From Anaerococcus senegalensis JC48 (GTDB lineage: Bacteria > Bacillota > Clostridia > Tissierellales > Peptoniphilaceae), in contig NZ_HE578907.1 of NCBI RefSeq assembly GCF_000321005.1, positions 1,074,952 through 1,107,702 on the forward strand: a stretch of DNA of 32,751 nucleotides, in the 5' to 3' direction. The number at the start of each line of letters is the position of its first letter. Position 1 is the stretch's first letter. The notes beneath the pieces are model-generated. The model worked only from the letters and a program-made list of their open reading frames with translations. It made no database searches and was not told where the DNA came from. A program made the translations under genes and the position numbers. This document shows, piece by piece, positions 26,405-32,751 of the stretch.

Positions 26405-27016
26405 CTATAATTCTTGAATTTTTTCCTTTAAATCAAGGCTTGTTTGGTAAACATCATCTGCGTCCATTATTGCCCTAACCACACAAATTCCATCAGATTT
26501 TGAATTTTTTAATATATCTACATTTTCAATATTTAAACCACCAATTGCAAAAACATCAATATCAACTGTCTCTTTTATTTTTTTAAAAGTTTCAACAGAG
26601 GTTCTTTTGGTTTTTACGTGGGTTTTTGTTTCAAAAATTGCCCCAACTCCCAAATAGTCTGAACCATCTTCTTGGGCTTTTTTTGCGGCTTTTACTGATT
26701 TTGCAGTAGCACCTATTAGGGCTTTTTCTCCCAAAAGTTTTCTACAAAGTGAAATTGGCATATCATCTGCCCCCACATGGACTCCACATCCAAGAGCCCA
26801 GGCAAGGTGAGGCTTATCGTCAATTAGCATTGGGACTTTATATTCATCGCAGATATTTTTAACTTTTTTCCCTAAATTTAAAATCTCAAGGTCTGTTTTT
26901 TCTTTCTCCCTTAATTGAAGAATATCAACTCCTCCCTTAAGAGCATCTTCAATTCTTTTTAAAAATTCTTCTTCAGTATATTTATCTGAATTTGTTACCA
27001 AGTATAATTTTTTCAA
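26405..27016 (-). CDS. thiE: thiamine phosphate synthase
   Basis: Joins hydroxymethylpyrimidine diphosphate to thiazole phosphate to give thiamine phosphate. 203-aa TIM barrel of normal length. Motifs: YLVTNSDKY at the N-terminus, ILQLREKE (about 33-40), LIDDKPHLAWALGCGVHVGA (about 63-82) with the phosphate/Mg residues, GVGAIFETKTHVKT (about 124-137) and FAIGGLNIENV near 155. It is the last gene of the operon and overlaps thiM by 4 nt. The pyrimidine supply genes thiC and thiD are not in the window. Confidence 0.96.
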   Translation of the reverse strand: MKKLYLVTNSDKYTEEEFLKRIEDALKGGVDILQLREKEKTDLEILNLGKKVKNICDEYKVPMLIDDKPHLAWALGCGVHVGADDMPISLCRKLLGEKALIGATAKSVKAAKKAQEDGSDYLGVGAIFETKTHVKTKRTSVETFKKIKETVDIDVFAIGGLNIENVDILKNSKSDGICVVRAIMDADDVYQTSLDLKEKIQEL

Positions 27017-27834
27017 AATTTTGCCTCTCTTATTTTTGCTCTTTTTAAAATTTCATCATCACTTATACTAGAAATATTATCCATCAAATTTACAAAAAAG
27101 CTATAAAGCTTATCCCTATCAGAAATTTCTCCAGAAATTTCTAAAATCAAAAGTCCCAAAATTGAGGCTTCAATTGGATCGCAAACGGATAAAAAAGTTG
27201 AAATCAAACTTGTTAGCATACAACCTGTAGCTGTGATTTTTGATAGATTTTCACAACCATTTTCTATTAGAAAATATCTATCTTCATCAAGTAAAATATC
27301 AGTCTTTCCTGTAATTAAAACAATAGTTTGGTATTTTTGGCATAATTTTTTGGAAATTTTAATAAATTTTTCAATATTTTCTCTATTTAATCTATCTTTT
27401 TCACCAACATCAATTCCTTTGGCATTTGATTCATATCCACTCATAGCTAAAATTTCTGACCCATTTCCCTTTATTAAAGAAAATTTATAATTTTTCAAAA
27501 GTTTTATAGCAAAATCATATCTTAACTTGCTAGCTCCAACTCCAACCAAATCAATTATTACTGGAATATTTTTTTCGTTTGCAAATTTTACAGCAAGCTC
27601 TATTGATTTTATCCTTGAATCTGTAATATTTCCAAGATTTACTGATAGAGAGTCAGAAATTTTTACTATATCTTCCATCTCATCAGGATGCTCGGCACAA
27701 ATAGCCTTGGCTCCTTGAAATAAAATAGAATTTGCTACCATATTTATGGCTATTGGATTTGTAATTGCATGGATTAAGGGAGATTTTTTCCTTACTAAAT
27801 CTCTATTTGATAGAATTTTTCTTAGATTTTTCAT
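27013..27834 (-). CDS. thiM: hydroxyethylthiazole kinase
   Basis: Phosphorylates salvaged hydroxyethylthiazole. About 273 aa, normal size. Motifs: SPLIHAITNPIAINMVANSIL near the N-terminus, NLGNITDSRI (about 72-81), IIDLVGVGAS, LIKGNGSEI, and the anion-hole/catalytic ITATGCMLTSL (about 198-208, where many members have TGTGCM). Start: ATG 27834 is about 9 nt from AGGAG; an in-frame ATG at 27840 is only 3 nt from it. The gene starts inside the thiW 3' end, suggesting coupling, and ends overlapping thiE. Confidence 0.95.
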   Translation of the reverse strand: MKNLRKILSNRDLVRKKSPLIHAITNPIAINMVANSILFQGAKAICAEHPDEMEDIVKISDSLSVNLGNITDSRIKSIELAVKFANEKNIPVIIDLVGVGASKLRYDFAIKLLKNYKFSLIKGNGSEILAMSGYESNAKGIDVGEKDRLNRENIEKFIKISKKLCQKYQTIVLITGKTDILLDEDRYFLIENGCENLSKITATGCMLTSLISTFLSVCDPIEASILGLLILEISGEISDRDKLYSFFVNLMDNISSISDDEILKRAKIREAKF

Positions 27835-28348
27835 ATACATTTACTCCTAGTTTTTTTTGTATGGTATACAAAACTTTTGATTTTTGTAAAGTTTTTAAAA
27901 AAATTAGGGCAACAGATCCTCCCAAAATTGTTGCGATTATAAATGATGGAAGGTAAAAATACCAAGTTATATCCCCTGTTCCATAAAATAATTTCATTAC
28001 TGGATAAGAAACAAGAGCGCCTATTACTCCAGTTCCAATAATTTCTCCAATAACAGCTGCTAGCAAGGAACCCTTGGATTTTCTATAAAAAACTCCTGAT
28101 AAAACTGCCCCAAAAACTTGTCCAGTTATAGCAAGAGGAGGAATCCCAAGAAAACTCATTCTCAAAAAGGCAGTTATTAATCCATTTAAAAGTGAATACC
28201 AAGGACCCAAAAAAACTGAACAAACAATATTTACAAAGTGAGCCGTTGGAGCAAAACCTTCAAATCTTAAAATTGGAGAAATTACAACTCCAATTGTAAC
28301 AAACATTGATAAAGTTAATAAAACAAGAAGGGAATTCTTTTTTTTCAT
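27803..28348 (-). CDS. thiW: ECF transporter S component ThiW (thiazole precursor uptake)
   Basis: 181-aa membrane protein with about five to six hydrophobic segments. The N-terminal half matches the ThiW pattern: EGFAPTAHFVNIVCSVFLGP (about residues 30-49), then ITAFLRMSFLG and PPLAITGQVFGAVLSG (about 75-90). ThiW proteins are S components proposed to bring in hydroxyethylthiazole, using the shared ECF energising module encoded elsewhere. Its position directly before thiM supports that role. The basic C-terminal tail (YEKSKKNSIK) overlaps the thiM start. Confidence 0.88.
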   Translation of the reverse strand: MKKKNSLLVLLTLSMFVTIGVVISPILRFEGFAPTAHFVNIVCSVFLGPWYSLLNGLITAFLRMSFLGIPPLAITGQVFGAVLSGVFYRKSKGSLLAAVIGEIIGTGVIGALVSYPVMKLFYGTGDITWYFYLPSFIIATILGGSVALIFLKTLQKSKVLYTIQKKLGVNVYEKSKKNSIK

Positions 28349-28356
28349 AATCTCTC

Positions 28357-29511
28357 CTAAACATTTATATAATCAGTAAAAACTGGACTCATGCCAATTG
28401 ATTTTAAATCTTTTATAGCATCTTCACAAGACCTATTATCTGCTATTTCAAATTGTTCGTCCCCCTCGTCTTGAGATTTTTTTGACCTATGACCGATTGA
28501 AGTATCAACTGATGCAGAAATTTTTGTTGCTGCATATTTTACTGCCAAATTTCTAAAATCACGGTCTTCTCTTGTTGAAAGAGTTATTGAGGCAAATGGT
28601 AAAAATATTCTAAGGGCAAGCATAATTTGGAAAAATTTCTTATCATTTACTTCAAAAAATTTAAGTTCATCTGCCCCGTGAGTTGGTCTAATCCTTGGAA
28701 GAGAAATTGCAATTTCTGTGTGGGGATATTTTTTTTGAATTTTTTGAGCATGAAGTCCCAATTTGAAAGCTTCTTCTATTGGGTCATTTAGTCCAAATAG
28801 TGTTCCAAATCCTACTCCCCTAAATCCTGCCATCATTGCCCTTTCTTGGGTATCAATCCTATAAACCCAAGATCTTTTGTGGCCATAAGGATGGTAAAAA
28901 TCATACGTTTTTGGATTGTATGATTCTTGAAAAACTGTTACAAAATCAGCACCTGATTCTTTTAATTTTTTATAATCATCTACATTTGCAGGATAGACTT
29001 CAATTCCTATTGTTTTAAAATATTTTTTTGCAATTTCACAAGCTTTTGCTATATAGTCTACTGATGAAAATTTTTGACTTTCTCCTGTTAAAATCAAAAC
29101 ATCTTCAATTCCAGTCTCTGAAAGAGACTTCATTTCTTCTTCAATTTCTTCAAAATTTAATTTTGCTCTTTTTATATCGGATTTTGCTCTAAAACCACAA
29201 TACCTACAAGAATTTTCACAATAATTTGCTATATAAATTGGTGAGAAAAGACAAACATTATTTCCAAAATATCTTACTCTCTTATCTTTTGCAATTTCTC
29301 CCATTTTTTCTAAATGATTTAAGGCCTTATCAGATAAAAGATTATAGAAATCTTCTTCATCAAGTCTATCTTTTTCTAAACTTGAAAGAATATCAGCATC
29401 GCTTACATTTTTATTTTTTATTTTTTCGTAATGATCTAAAACTTCGGTTTTTATATTTGAATCGATTATATCCATTTCTGGAAAATAATCTGTAACTTTT
29501 TTTATATTCAT
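28357..29511 (-). CDS. thiH: 2-iminoacetate synthase ThiH
   Basis: Radical SAM tyrosine lyase that makes dehydroglycine for thiazole formation in anaerobes. 384 aa, normal length. Cluster motif C-ENS-C-RY-C-GF is at about residues 97-105, preceded by LFSPIYIANY. Further conserved segments: ILTGESQKFSSVDYI (about 140-154), GIEVYPAN, TVFQESYNPKTYDFYHP (about 192-208) and SLPRIRPTHGA (about 267-277). It starts 1 nt after thiG ends. The use of ThiH (oxygen-sensitive) instead of ThiO agrees with an anaerobic host. Confidence 0.96.
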   Translation of the reverse strand: MNIKKVTDYFPEMDIIDSNIKTEVLDHYEKIKNKNVSDADILSSLEKDRLDEEDFYNLLSDKALNHLEKMGEIAKDKRVRYFGNNVCLFSPIYIANYCENSCRYCGFRAKSDIKRAKLNFEEIEEEMKSLSETGIEDVLILTGESQKFSSVDYIAKACEIAKKYFKTIGIEVYPANVDDYKKLKESGADFVTVFQESYNPKTYDFYHPYGHKRSWVYRIDTQERAMMAGFRGVGFGTLFGLNDPIEEAFKLGLHAQKIQKKYPHTEIAISLPRIRPTHGADELKFFEVNDKKFFQIMLALRIFLPFASITLSTREDRDFRNLAVKYAATKISASVDTSIGHRSKKSQDEGDEQFEIADNRSCEDAIKDLKSIGMSPVFTDYINV

Positions 29512-29512
29512 A

Positions 29513-30277
29513 TTAATCGAAAAAATCCCTCAATGGTGATGATGGATCAGCACCAGATTCTAAAACTCTGCCTGGTTTTGAAAGTCTTGCAAGACGACCT
29601 GCTTCGATTCCAAGTTTAAATGCTCTTGCCATTTTTGTAATATCAGATGCACTAGCAATTCCCGTGTTTGCCATAATTGCAGCTGCTCCCATTTCCATTG
29701 CCTCTGCAGCTTGACTTGGAAGTCCGATTCCTGCATCAACAATTACTGGAAGGTCAACTTCATCAATAATTATTTTTATAAATTCTTTTGTAACAAGGCC
29801 CTTGTTAGATCCAATTGGAGCTGCAAGTGGCATTATAGCAGCTGCTCCTGCTTCTTTTAAATCTCTTGCATAATTTAAATCTGGATACATATAAGGAAGA
29901 ACAACAAATCCTTCATCAGCCAAAACTTTTGTAGCCTTCAAAGTCTCTTCGTTATCTGGCAAAAGATATTTGCTATCTCTCATAATTTCAATTTTTACAA
30001 AATTTCCACAGCCCATTTCTCTTGCAAGTCTTGCAATTCTAATTGCCTCATCGGCATTTCTTGCCCCAGAAGTATTGGGAATAATTGTAACGTGTTTTGG
30101 TATATAATTTAAAATATTTGCCACATCTTTTGTATTTGCTCGTCTTAGGGCAACTGTGATCATTTCACATTCTGCATTTTTTACAGCAGCATCAATTAAA
30201 TCTACAGAATATTTCCCACTACCAAGAATAAATCTTGAATTAAATTCCTTGCCACCTAGTATAAATTTATCTTCCAT
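29513..30277 (-). CDS. thiG: thiazole synthase
   Basis: Condenses ThiS thiocarboxylate, dehydroglycine and deoxyxylulose phosphate into thiazole phosphate. 254 aa, normal. Motifs: [12 protein letters not shown] (about 12-23), [16 protein letters not shown], the Schiff-base Lys in NFVKIEI (about 93-99), VLPYMYPDL, then [12 protein letters not shown] and [19 protein letters not shown] for phosphate binding. Its start overlaps the thiF end by 11 nt; thiH follows directly. Confidence 0.96.
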   Translation of the reverse strand: MEDKFILGGKEFNSRFILGSGKYSVDLIDAAVKNAECEMITVALRRANTKDVANILNYIPKHVTIIPNTSGARNADEAIRIARLAREMGCGNFVKIEIMRDSKYLLPDNEETLKATKVLADEGFVVLPYMYPDLNYARDLKEAGAAAIMPLAAPIGSNKGLVTKEFIKIIIDEVDLPVIVDAGIGLPSQAAEAMEMGAAAIMANTGIASASDITKMARAFKLGIEAGRLARLSKPGRVLESGADPSSPLRDFFD

Positions 30278-30881
30278 AATAATCCTTTCTTATTTTTTTC
30301 AAACACTCAAGAGCCTCAAGACTTGCCATAATTGATACATAGGCAAGATAAAGCCCATCTTTTTTTGCGTCCGATTTGAAATCACCAACCATAGTGATAT
30401 TATTTATTTTTTTTACCTTAATATTTGAAAAATCTCCAAGTCCTGCCATGCCCGATGCTGTAAAAAGAAATTTATTTTCCTTTTTTGAAAAATAATCAAA
30501 GGCCATAACCTTGGACTCTTTATTATCAAAAGCTTCAATAAAATAATCTGTATTTTCTACAATTTCATCCATATTTTTTTCATCCAAATACATATTTCTT
30601 GCATGAATTTTTGTATATGGAATGGTTTCTTCAATTATTTTTTTTGTTGCTAAGACTTTTTCTTTGCCTATATCAGAAATCTTATAATTTTGCCTATTTA
30701 AATTTGAATATTCAACCTTATCAAAATCATACAAGTAAATTTCTCCAATACCTGCCCTTGCCAGAATCATGGCAATATTTGAGCCAAGTCCTCCACAACC
30801 TAAAATCGAAACTTTAGCATTTTTAAATATTTCATTGTCTTTTTTATTTTGTCTTTTTAAAATTTTATCTCTTAAATCCAA
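30267..30881 (-). CDS. thiF: ThiS adenylyltransferase ThiF (short type)
   Basis: Activates the ThiS C-terminus as acyl-adenylate for sulfur transfer. About 205-219 aa, the short clostridial ThiF type. The nucleotide loop is GCGGLGSN, then [17 protein letters not shown] with the conserved Asp and Arg, DKESKVMA-like [12 protein letters not shown], and SGMAGLGD near residue 150. Start choice: TTG 30881 lies 6 nt after GGAGGGG formed by the Gly codons at the end of thiS. The upstream ATG 30926 lies inside thiS with no ribosome site. Either way thiS and thiF are tightly coupled. Confidence 0.9.
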   Translation of the reverse strand: MDLRDKILKRQNKKDNEIFKNAKVSILGCGGLGSNIAMILARAGIGEIYLYDFDKVEYSNLNRQNYKISDIGKEKVLATKKIIEETIPYTKIHARNMYLDEKNMDEIVENTDYFIEAFDNKESKVMAFDYFSKKENKFLFTASGMAGLGDFSNIKVKKINNITMVGDFKSDAKKDGLYLAYVSIMASLEALECLKKIRKDYYGR

Positions 30882-30882
30882 A

Positions 30883-31080
30883 TCAACCCCCTCCAACAAA
30901 GGAAAAAACTTCAACCTTATAGCCATCTTTTACAAGAAAGTTTTTGAAATTTTCTCTTTTTACAAGCTCTTCGTTTACTTCAACAGCTACAAAGTGAGGA
31001 TCGAATTTATTTTCTTTTAAAAATTCATACAAAGAAATTTCATTTTTTATTTTTACTTCCTTGCCATTTATTAAAACCAT
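30883..31080 (-). CDS. thiS: sulfur carrier protein ThiS
   Basis: 65-aa ubiquitin-like sulfur carrier for thiazole synthesis. MVLINGKEVKI begins the beta-grasp fold. VAVEVNEELVKRENF is typical, and the C-terminus is FSFVGGG: the terminal Gly-Gly is the site of thiocarboxylation (here three Gly). ATG at 31080 follows AGGAGG (31086-31091), which itself directly adjoins the T-run of a terminator-like hairpin. First gene of the thi operon. Its Gly codons double as the thiF ribosome site. Confidence 0.94.
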   Translation of the reverse strand: MVLINGKEVKIKNEISLYEFLKENKFDPHFVAVEVNEELVKRENFKNFLVKDGYKVEVFSFVGGG

Positions 31081-31091
31081 ATTCACCTCCT

Positions 31092-31147
31092 AAAAAAAAG
31101 AACACAAATAGAAACCATACCCGAGGTGGTATGCCCCATTTGTGTTC
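31092..31147 (-). terminator. second hairpin with U-run, abutting the thiS Shine-Dalgarno
   Basis: GAACACAAAT (31138-31147 on minus) pairs perfectly with 31100-31109, with an inner GCATACC/GGTATG helix. Eight T follow (31092-31099) and AGGAGG starts at the next base. It looks like a full intrinsic terminator about 35 nt downstream of the riboswitch terminator. Alternatively it is a separate regulatory RNA element or a translation-blocking structure. Confidence 0.7.
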
Positions 31148-31180
31148 GACACATAGATAAATAGACATTTATTTAGGATC

Positions 31181-31206
31181 AAAAAAAGACCCTAACTAGG
31201 GTCTTT
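31181..31206 (-). terminator. TPP-riboswitch expression-platform terminator
   Basis: On minus, AAAGACCCTA and TAGGGTCTTT around a 2-nt spacing, followed by further T. It lies a few nt after the aptamer, as expected for transcription control. Confidence 0.8.
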
Positions 31207-31214
31207 AAACTTCT

Positions 31215-31312
31215 TTTAAAAAATTATCGCTTTCTTACGCAGGTTTTAACCTATTCAAGTTTAAAGGGTTAATGGAAATCCATCTCTCAGCAATAAGCAC
31301 CCCTAGCTATTT
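31215..31312 (-). promoter_or_regulatory. TPP riboswitch (THI element)
   Basis: On minus the leader reads CTAGGGGTGC, then GCTGAGAGATGGA, then ACCCTTTAAACTTGAATAGG and CCTGCGTAAGAAAGCG. These are the conserved THI-box blocks in the right order (GGGGUGC, CUGAGA, ACCCUU..GAAC-like, CUGCGUAG-like). Thiamine diphosphate binding should favour the downstream terminator and shut off the thi operon. Confidence 0.92.
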
Positions 31313-31314
31313 TT

Positions 31315-31343
31315 ATTATAGGACAAATCTATTTTATTTGCAA
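31315..31343 (-). promoter_or_regulatory. promoter of the thi operon
   Basis: On minus TTGCAA (31343-31338), a 17-nt spacer, TATAAT (31320-31315), a few nt before the riboswitch. It overlaps the 3' end of the preceding membrane-protein gene. Confidence 0.75.
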
Positions 31344-31715
31344 AATTTTTTTAATTTTTCTTGTTTTTTCAATTGCCTTACAGTATTTAAACAAATAAAC
31401 TGGAGCAAGTAAAGTCGAAATACTATTATAAAATCCAAAATTTGGAATCCAAGACTTTAACTTGTTCGCATCTTCTCTCATTTGAATAGTTTTACAAGGT
31501 AAGGTTGTAAAAAAGGCAAAACTAGCATAAATTAAAATCAGGTATTTTACAAAAATATTAAGTTTATACCTATCTAATAAATAATAAAGTCCAAAAGAAA
31601 ATAATCCTACAATTAAAAAAGATAATATTCTAACTACAATAAAAGCCTTGGAAGAATTTTTAGAGTCAACATCTTGTTTTAATATAAATTTAAAATAATT
31701 TTTTAGAATGTTCAT
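31329..31715 (-). CDS. small membrane protein of unknown function
   Basis: 128-aa protein, not recognised. Two clear hydrophobic segments (about residues 24-46 and 52-71) and a weaker third (about 92-110). The cytoplasmic-looking ends are basic (KTRKIKKILQIK at the C-terminus). AGGAGGG precedes the ATG. It lies between proC and the thi operon on the same strand. No terminator separates it from the thi promoter, which overlaps its last codons. Confidence 0.7.
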   Translation of the reverse strand: MNILKNYFKFILKQDVDSKNSSKAFIVVRILSFLIVGLFSFGLYYLLDRYKLNIFVKYLILIYASFAFFTTLPCKTIQMREDANKLKSWIPNFGFYNSISTLLAPVYLFKYCKAIEKTRKIKKILQIK

Positions 31716-31838
31716 TTTCCCTCCTATAATTAGGGTAACATTTTAAATCTAATTATTTCAAATAAACTTTTCTACAAAAATTAAATATCGATCAAAATGA
31801 AATTCAAAATATTGTAATTATAATAAACAAAAATATAA

Positions 31839-32606
31839 CTACATATTTTTAGACTTGTTAAATGATGCCTCCACGGCTTTTATTAAACTAGCCCTAAAAT
31901 TATTTTCTTCTAAGGCCTTTACTCCTTCAATGGTTGTTCCTTTAGGACTTGTTACCTTATCTTTTAAAAGTCCTGGGTGATCTTTTGAATCTTGCATTAA
32001 TTTAATAGATCCAATTATAGTTTGGGCTATCAATTTATAAGAAATATCTCTTTTAAGTCCACATAAAACAGCTCCATCAGATAAGCTTTCCACAAATAAA
32101 TCTACAAAAGCAGGAAGACAACCATTTACAACACTTGCTGCATCAAATTGATTTTGGTCAATTTTTATAGCCTTGCCAAAGGATGAAAAAATCTCCAAAA
32201 CATTTGAAAATTCTTCTTCATTTATATTTGAATTTGGGCAAAGAATTGACATTCCACATCCAACAGATGCAGGAGTATTTGGCATGGTCATGACAATTTT
32301 TTTGTCAGATCCCAATAATTTTTCAAGTTTTTCAAGACTAAAACCTGCTGCAATTGAAATAAATACTTTATTTTGCAACAAATCTTTTATCTCGTCAATT
32401 ACTTCTTTATAATAATTTGGTTTAACTGCCAAAATTATATAGTTAGAATTTTTAACAACTTCCCTATTTTCCATTATAGAAACATCCTTGTCTTTAAAAA
32501 ATTCTAAATTTGAACCCCTGTTAGATAAAAAAAGCTCATTTTTACCCAAAAGACCCTTAGAAATGGCAGAACCCATATTGCCAATGCCGATAACACCAAT
32601 TTTCAT
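31839..32606 (-). CDS. proC: pyrroline-5-carboxylate reductase
   Basis: Last step of proline synthesis: NAD(P)H-dependent reduction of pyrroline-5-carboxylate. 255 aa, close to the normal 265-275. The dinucleotide fold is GVIGIGNMGSAISKGLL (about residues 4-20), then AVKPNYYKEV, ISIAAGFSLEKLE and MPNTPASVGCGM (about 111-122). The C-terminal signature is HPGLLKDKVTSPKGTTIEGV (about 209-228). SVVNGCLPAF stands where many members have a Ser/Gly-rich GSGPAY, a mild divergence. GGAGG precedes the ATG. It fits the glutamate/proline emphasis of the window. Confidence 0.95.
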   Translation of the reverse strand: MKIGVIGIGNMGSAISKGLLGKNELFLSNRGSNLEFFKDKDVSIMENREVVKNSNYIILAVKPNYYKEVIDEIKDLLQNKVFISIAAGFSLEKLEKLLGSDKKIVMTMPNTPASVGCGMSILCPNSNINEEEFSNVLEIFSSFGKAIKIDQNQFDAASVVNGCLPAFVDLFVESLSDGAVLCGLKRDISYKLIAQTIIGSIKLMQDSKDHPGLLKDKVTSPKGTTIEGVKALEENNFRASLIKAVEASFNKSKNM

Positions 32607-32670
32607 ATTTCCTCCTTATAGAAAAATATATTTATTTGTTTTTATCTTAAATTTAATAATTTTATTAAAT

Positions 32671-32751
32671 TAATTCTTCGTAAGACTTAGGGCGGAAGGA
32701 ACAGGGGACTTCCGATTGTCCCCTTTTTCCTTCCCCCTAAGAACCCCCATC
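32671..32751 (-). repeat. family-2 structured repeat unit, cut by window end
   Basis: Read on minus it ends in CGAAGAATTA like the other units. Hairpin c is nearly perfect: TTAGGG/CCCTAA, GGAAGGAA/TTCCTTCC and AGGGGAC/GTCCCCT around loop AATCGGAA (32687-32740). Upstream of it GGGGGTTCTTAGG matches the corresponding part of unit B (14454-14467). The rest of the unit lies beyond the window. Confidence 0.8.

Noticed and set aside
1-32751. tRNA or rRNA genes
   Set aside because: No cloverleaf-type blocks with GGTTCGAATCC-like arms or rRNA-like conserved tracts were seen on either strand; the only structured RNAs recognised are the T-box, the TPP riboswitch and the repeats.

Overview
The window comes from a low-GC (very AT-rich), anaerobic Gram-positive bacterium. 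Most likely it is a peptidyl/amino-acid-fermenting Peptoniphilaceae member such as Anaerococcus; this is inferred from the YSIRK-type cell-wall adhesin, type III glutamine synthetase, glutaminase, a glutamate dehydrogenase relic, a T-box-controlled amino-acid transporter and AGGAGG ribosome sites. No rRNA, tRNA, phage or CRISPR locus was seen.

Layout. 1-1877 (-): N-terminal part of a large YSIRK/MSCRAMM-like surface adhesin, interrupted by a compensated double frameshift. 1893-2491: AT-rich spacer ending in the uvrA terminator. 2492-7684 (-): uvrB and uvrA, separated by a structured dispersed repeat. 7869-10065 (+): a SmtB/CzrA-type zinc-sensor repressor and a P1B-like ATPase lacking both the CPC and TGE motifs. 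10089-13000: a membrane protein and a small GNAT protein divergent across a long inverted repeat, then an MFS permease coupled to an HD hydrolase. 13089-16917: glutaminase (+) and glutamine synthetase III (-), with two different structured repeat families between them. 17128-18189 (+): secreted NlpC/P60 hydrolase. 18297-19556 (+): a glutamate dehydrogenase pseudogene with three lesions. 19581-20486: a Y1/REP-associated (RAYT) transposase element, beyond which lies a diverged second gdhA 3' tail. 20536-22322 (-): an Mrp-like ATPase and a secreted DUF1002 protein. 22495-25161 (+): promoter, T-box with a readable Lys (AAA) specifier, and a two-gene ABC transporter that is therefore probably for lysine. 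25228-25734: unknown protein. 25800-26392: a cluster of alternately oriented REP-like repeats. 26405-31340 (-): a thiamine operon thiS-thiF-thiG-thiH-thiW-thiM-thiE under a TPP riboswitch followed by two successive terminator hairpins. 31329-32606 (-): small membrane protein and proC. From 32671 to the end: one edge of another structured repeat.

Themes. Glutamate/glutamine/proline/lysine genes (glsA, glnN, gdhA relic, proC, Lys transporter) fit an amino-acid-based metabolism. The thiamine operon makes or salvages the thiazole half (ThiSFGH plus ThiW/ThiM) and joins it to the pyrimidine (ThiE); ThiC and ThiD are not in the window.

The most unusual content is non-coding. There are two families of dispersed repeats whose hairpin stems differ between copies by compensatory changes while their loops stay constant (loop AAATCAA in family 1, loop AATCGRAA in family 2). 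That is direct sequence evidence that the folded structure is maintained. A RAYT transposase in the same window is a possible, unproven, mobiliser.
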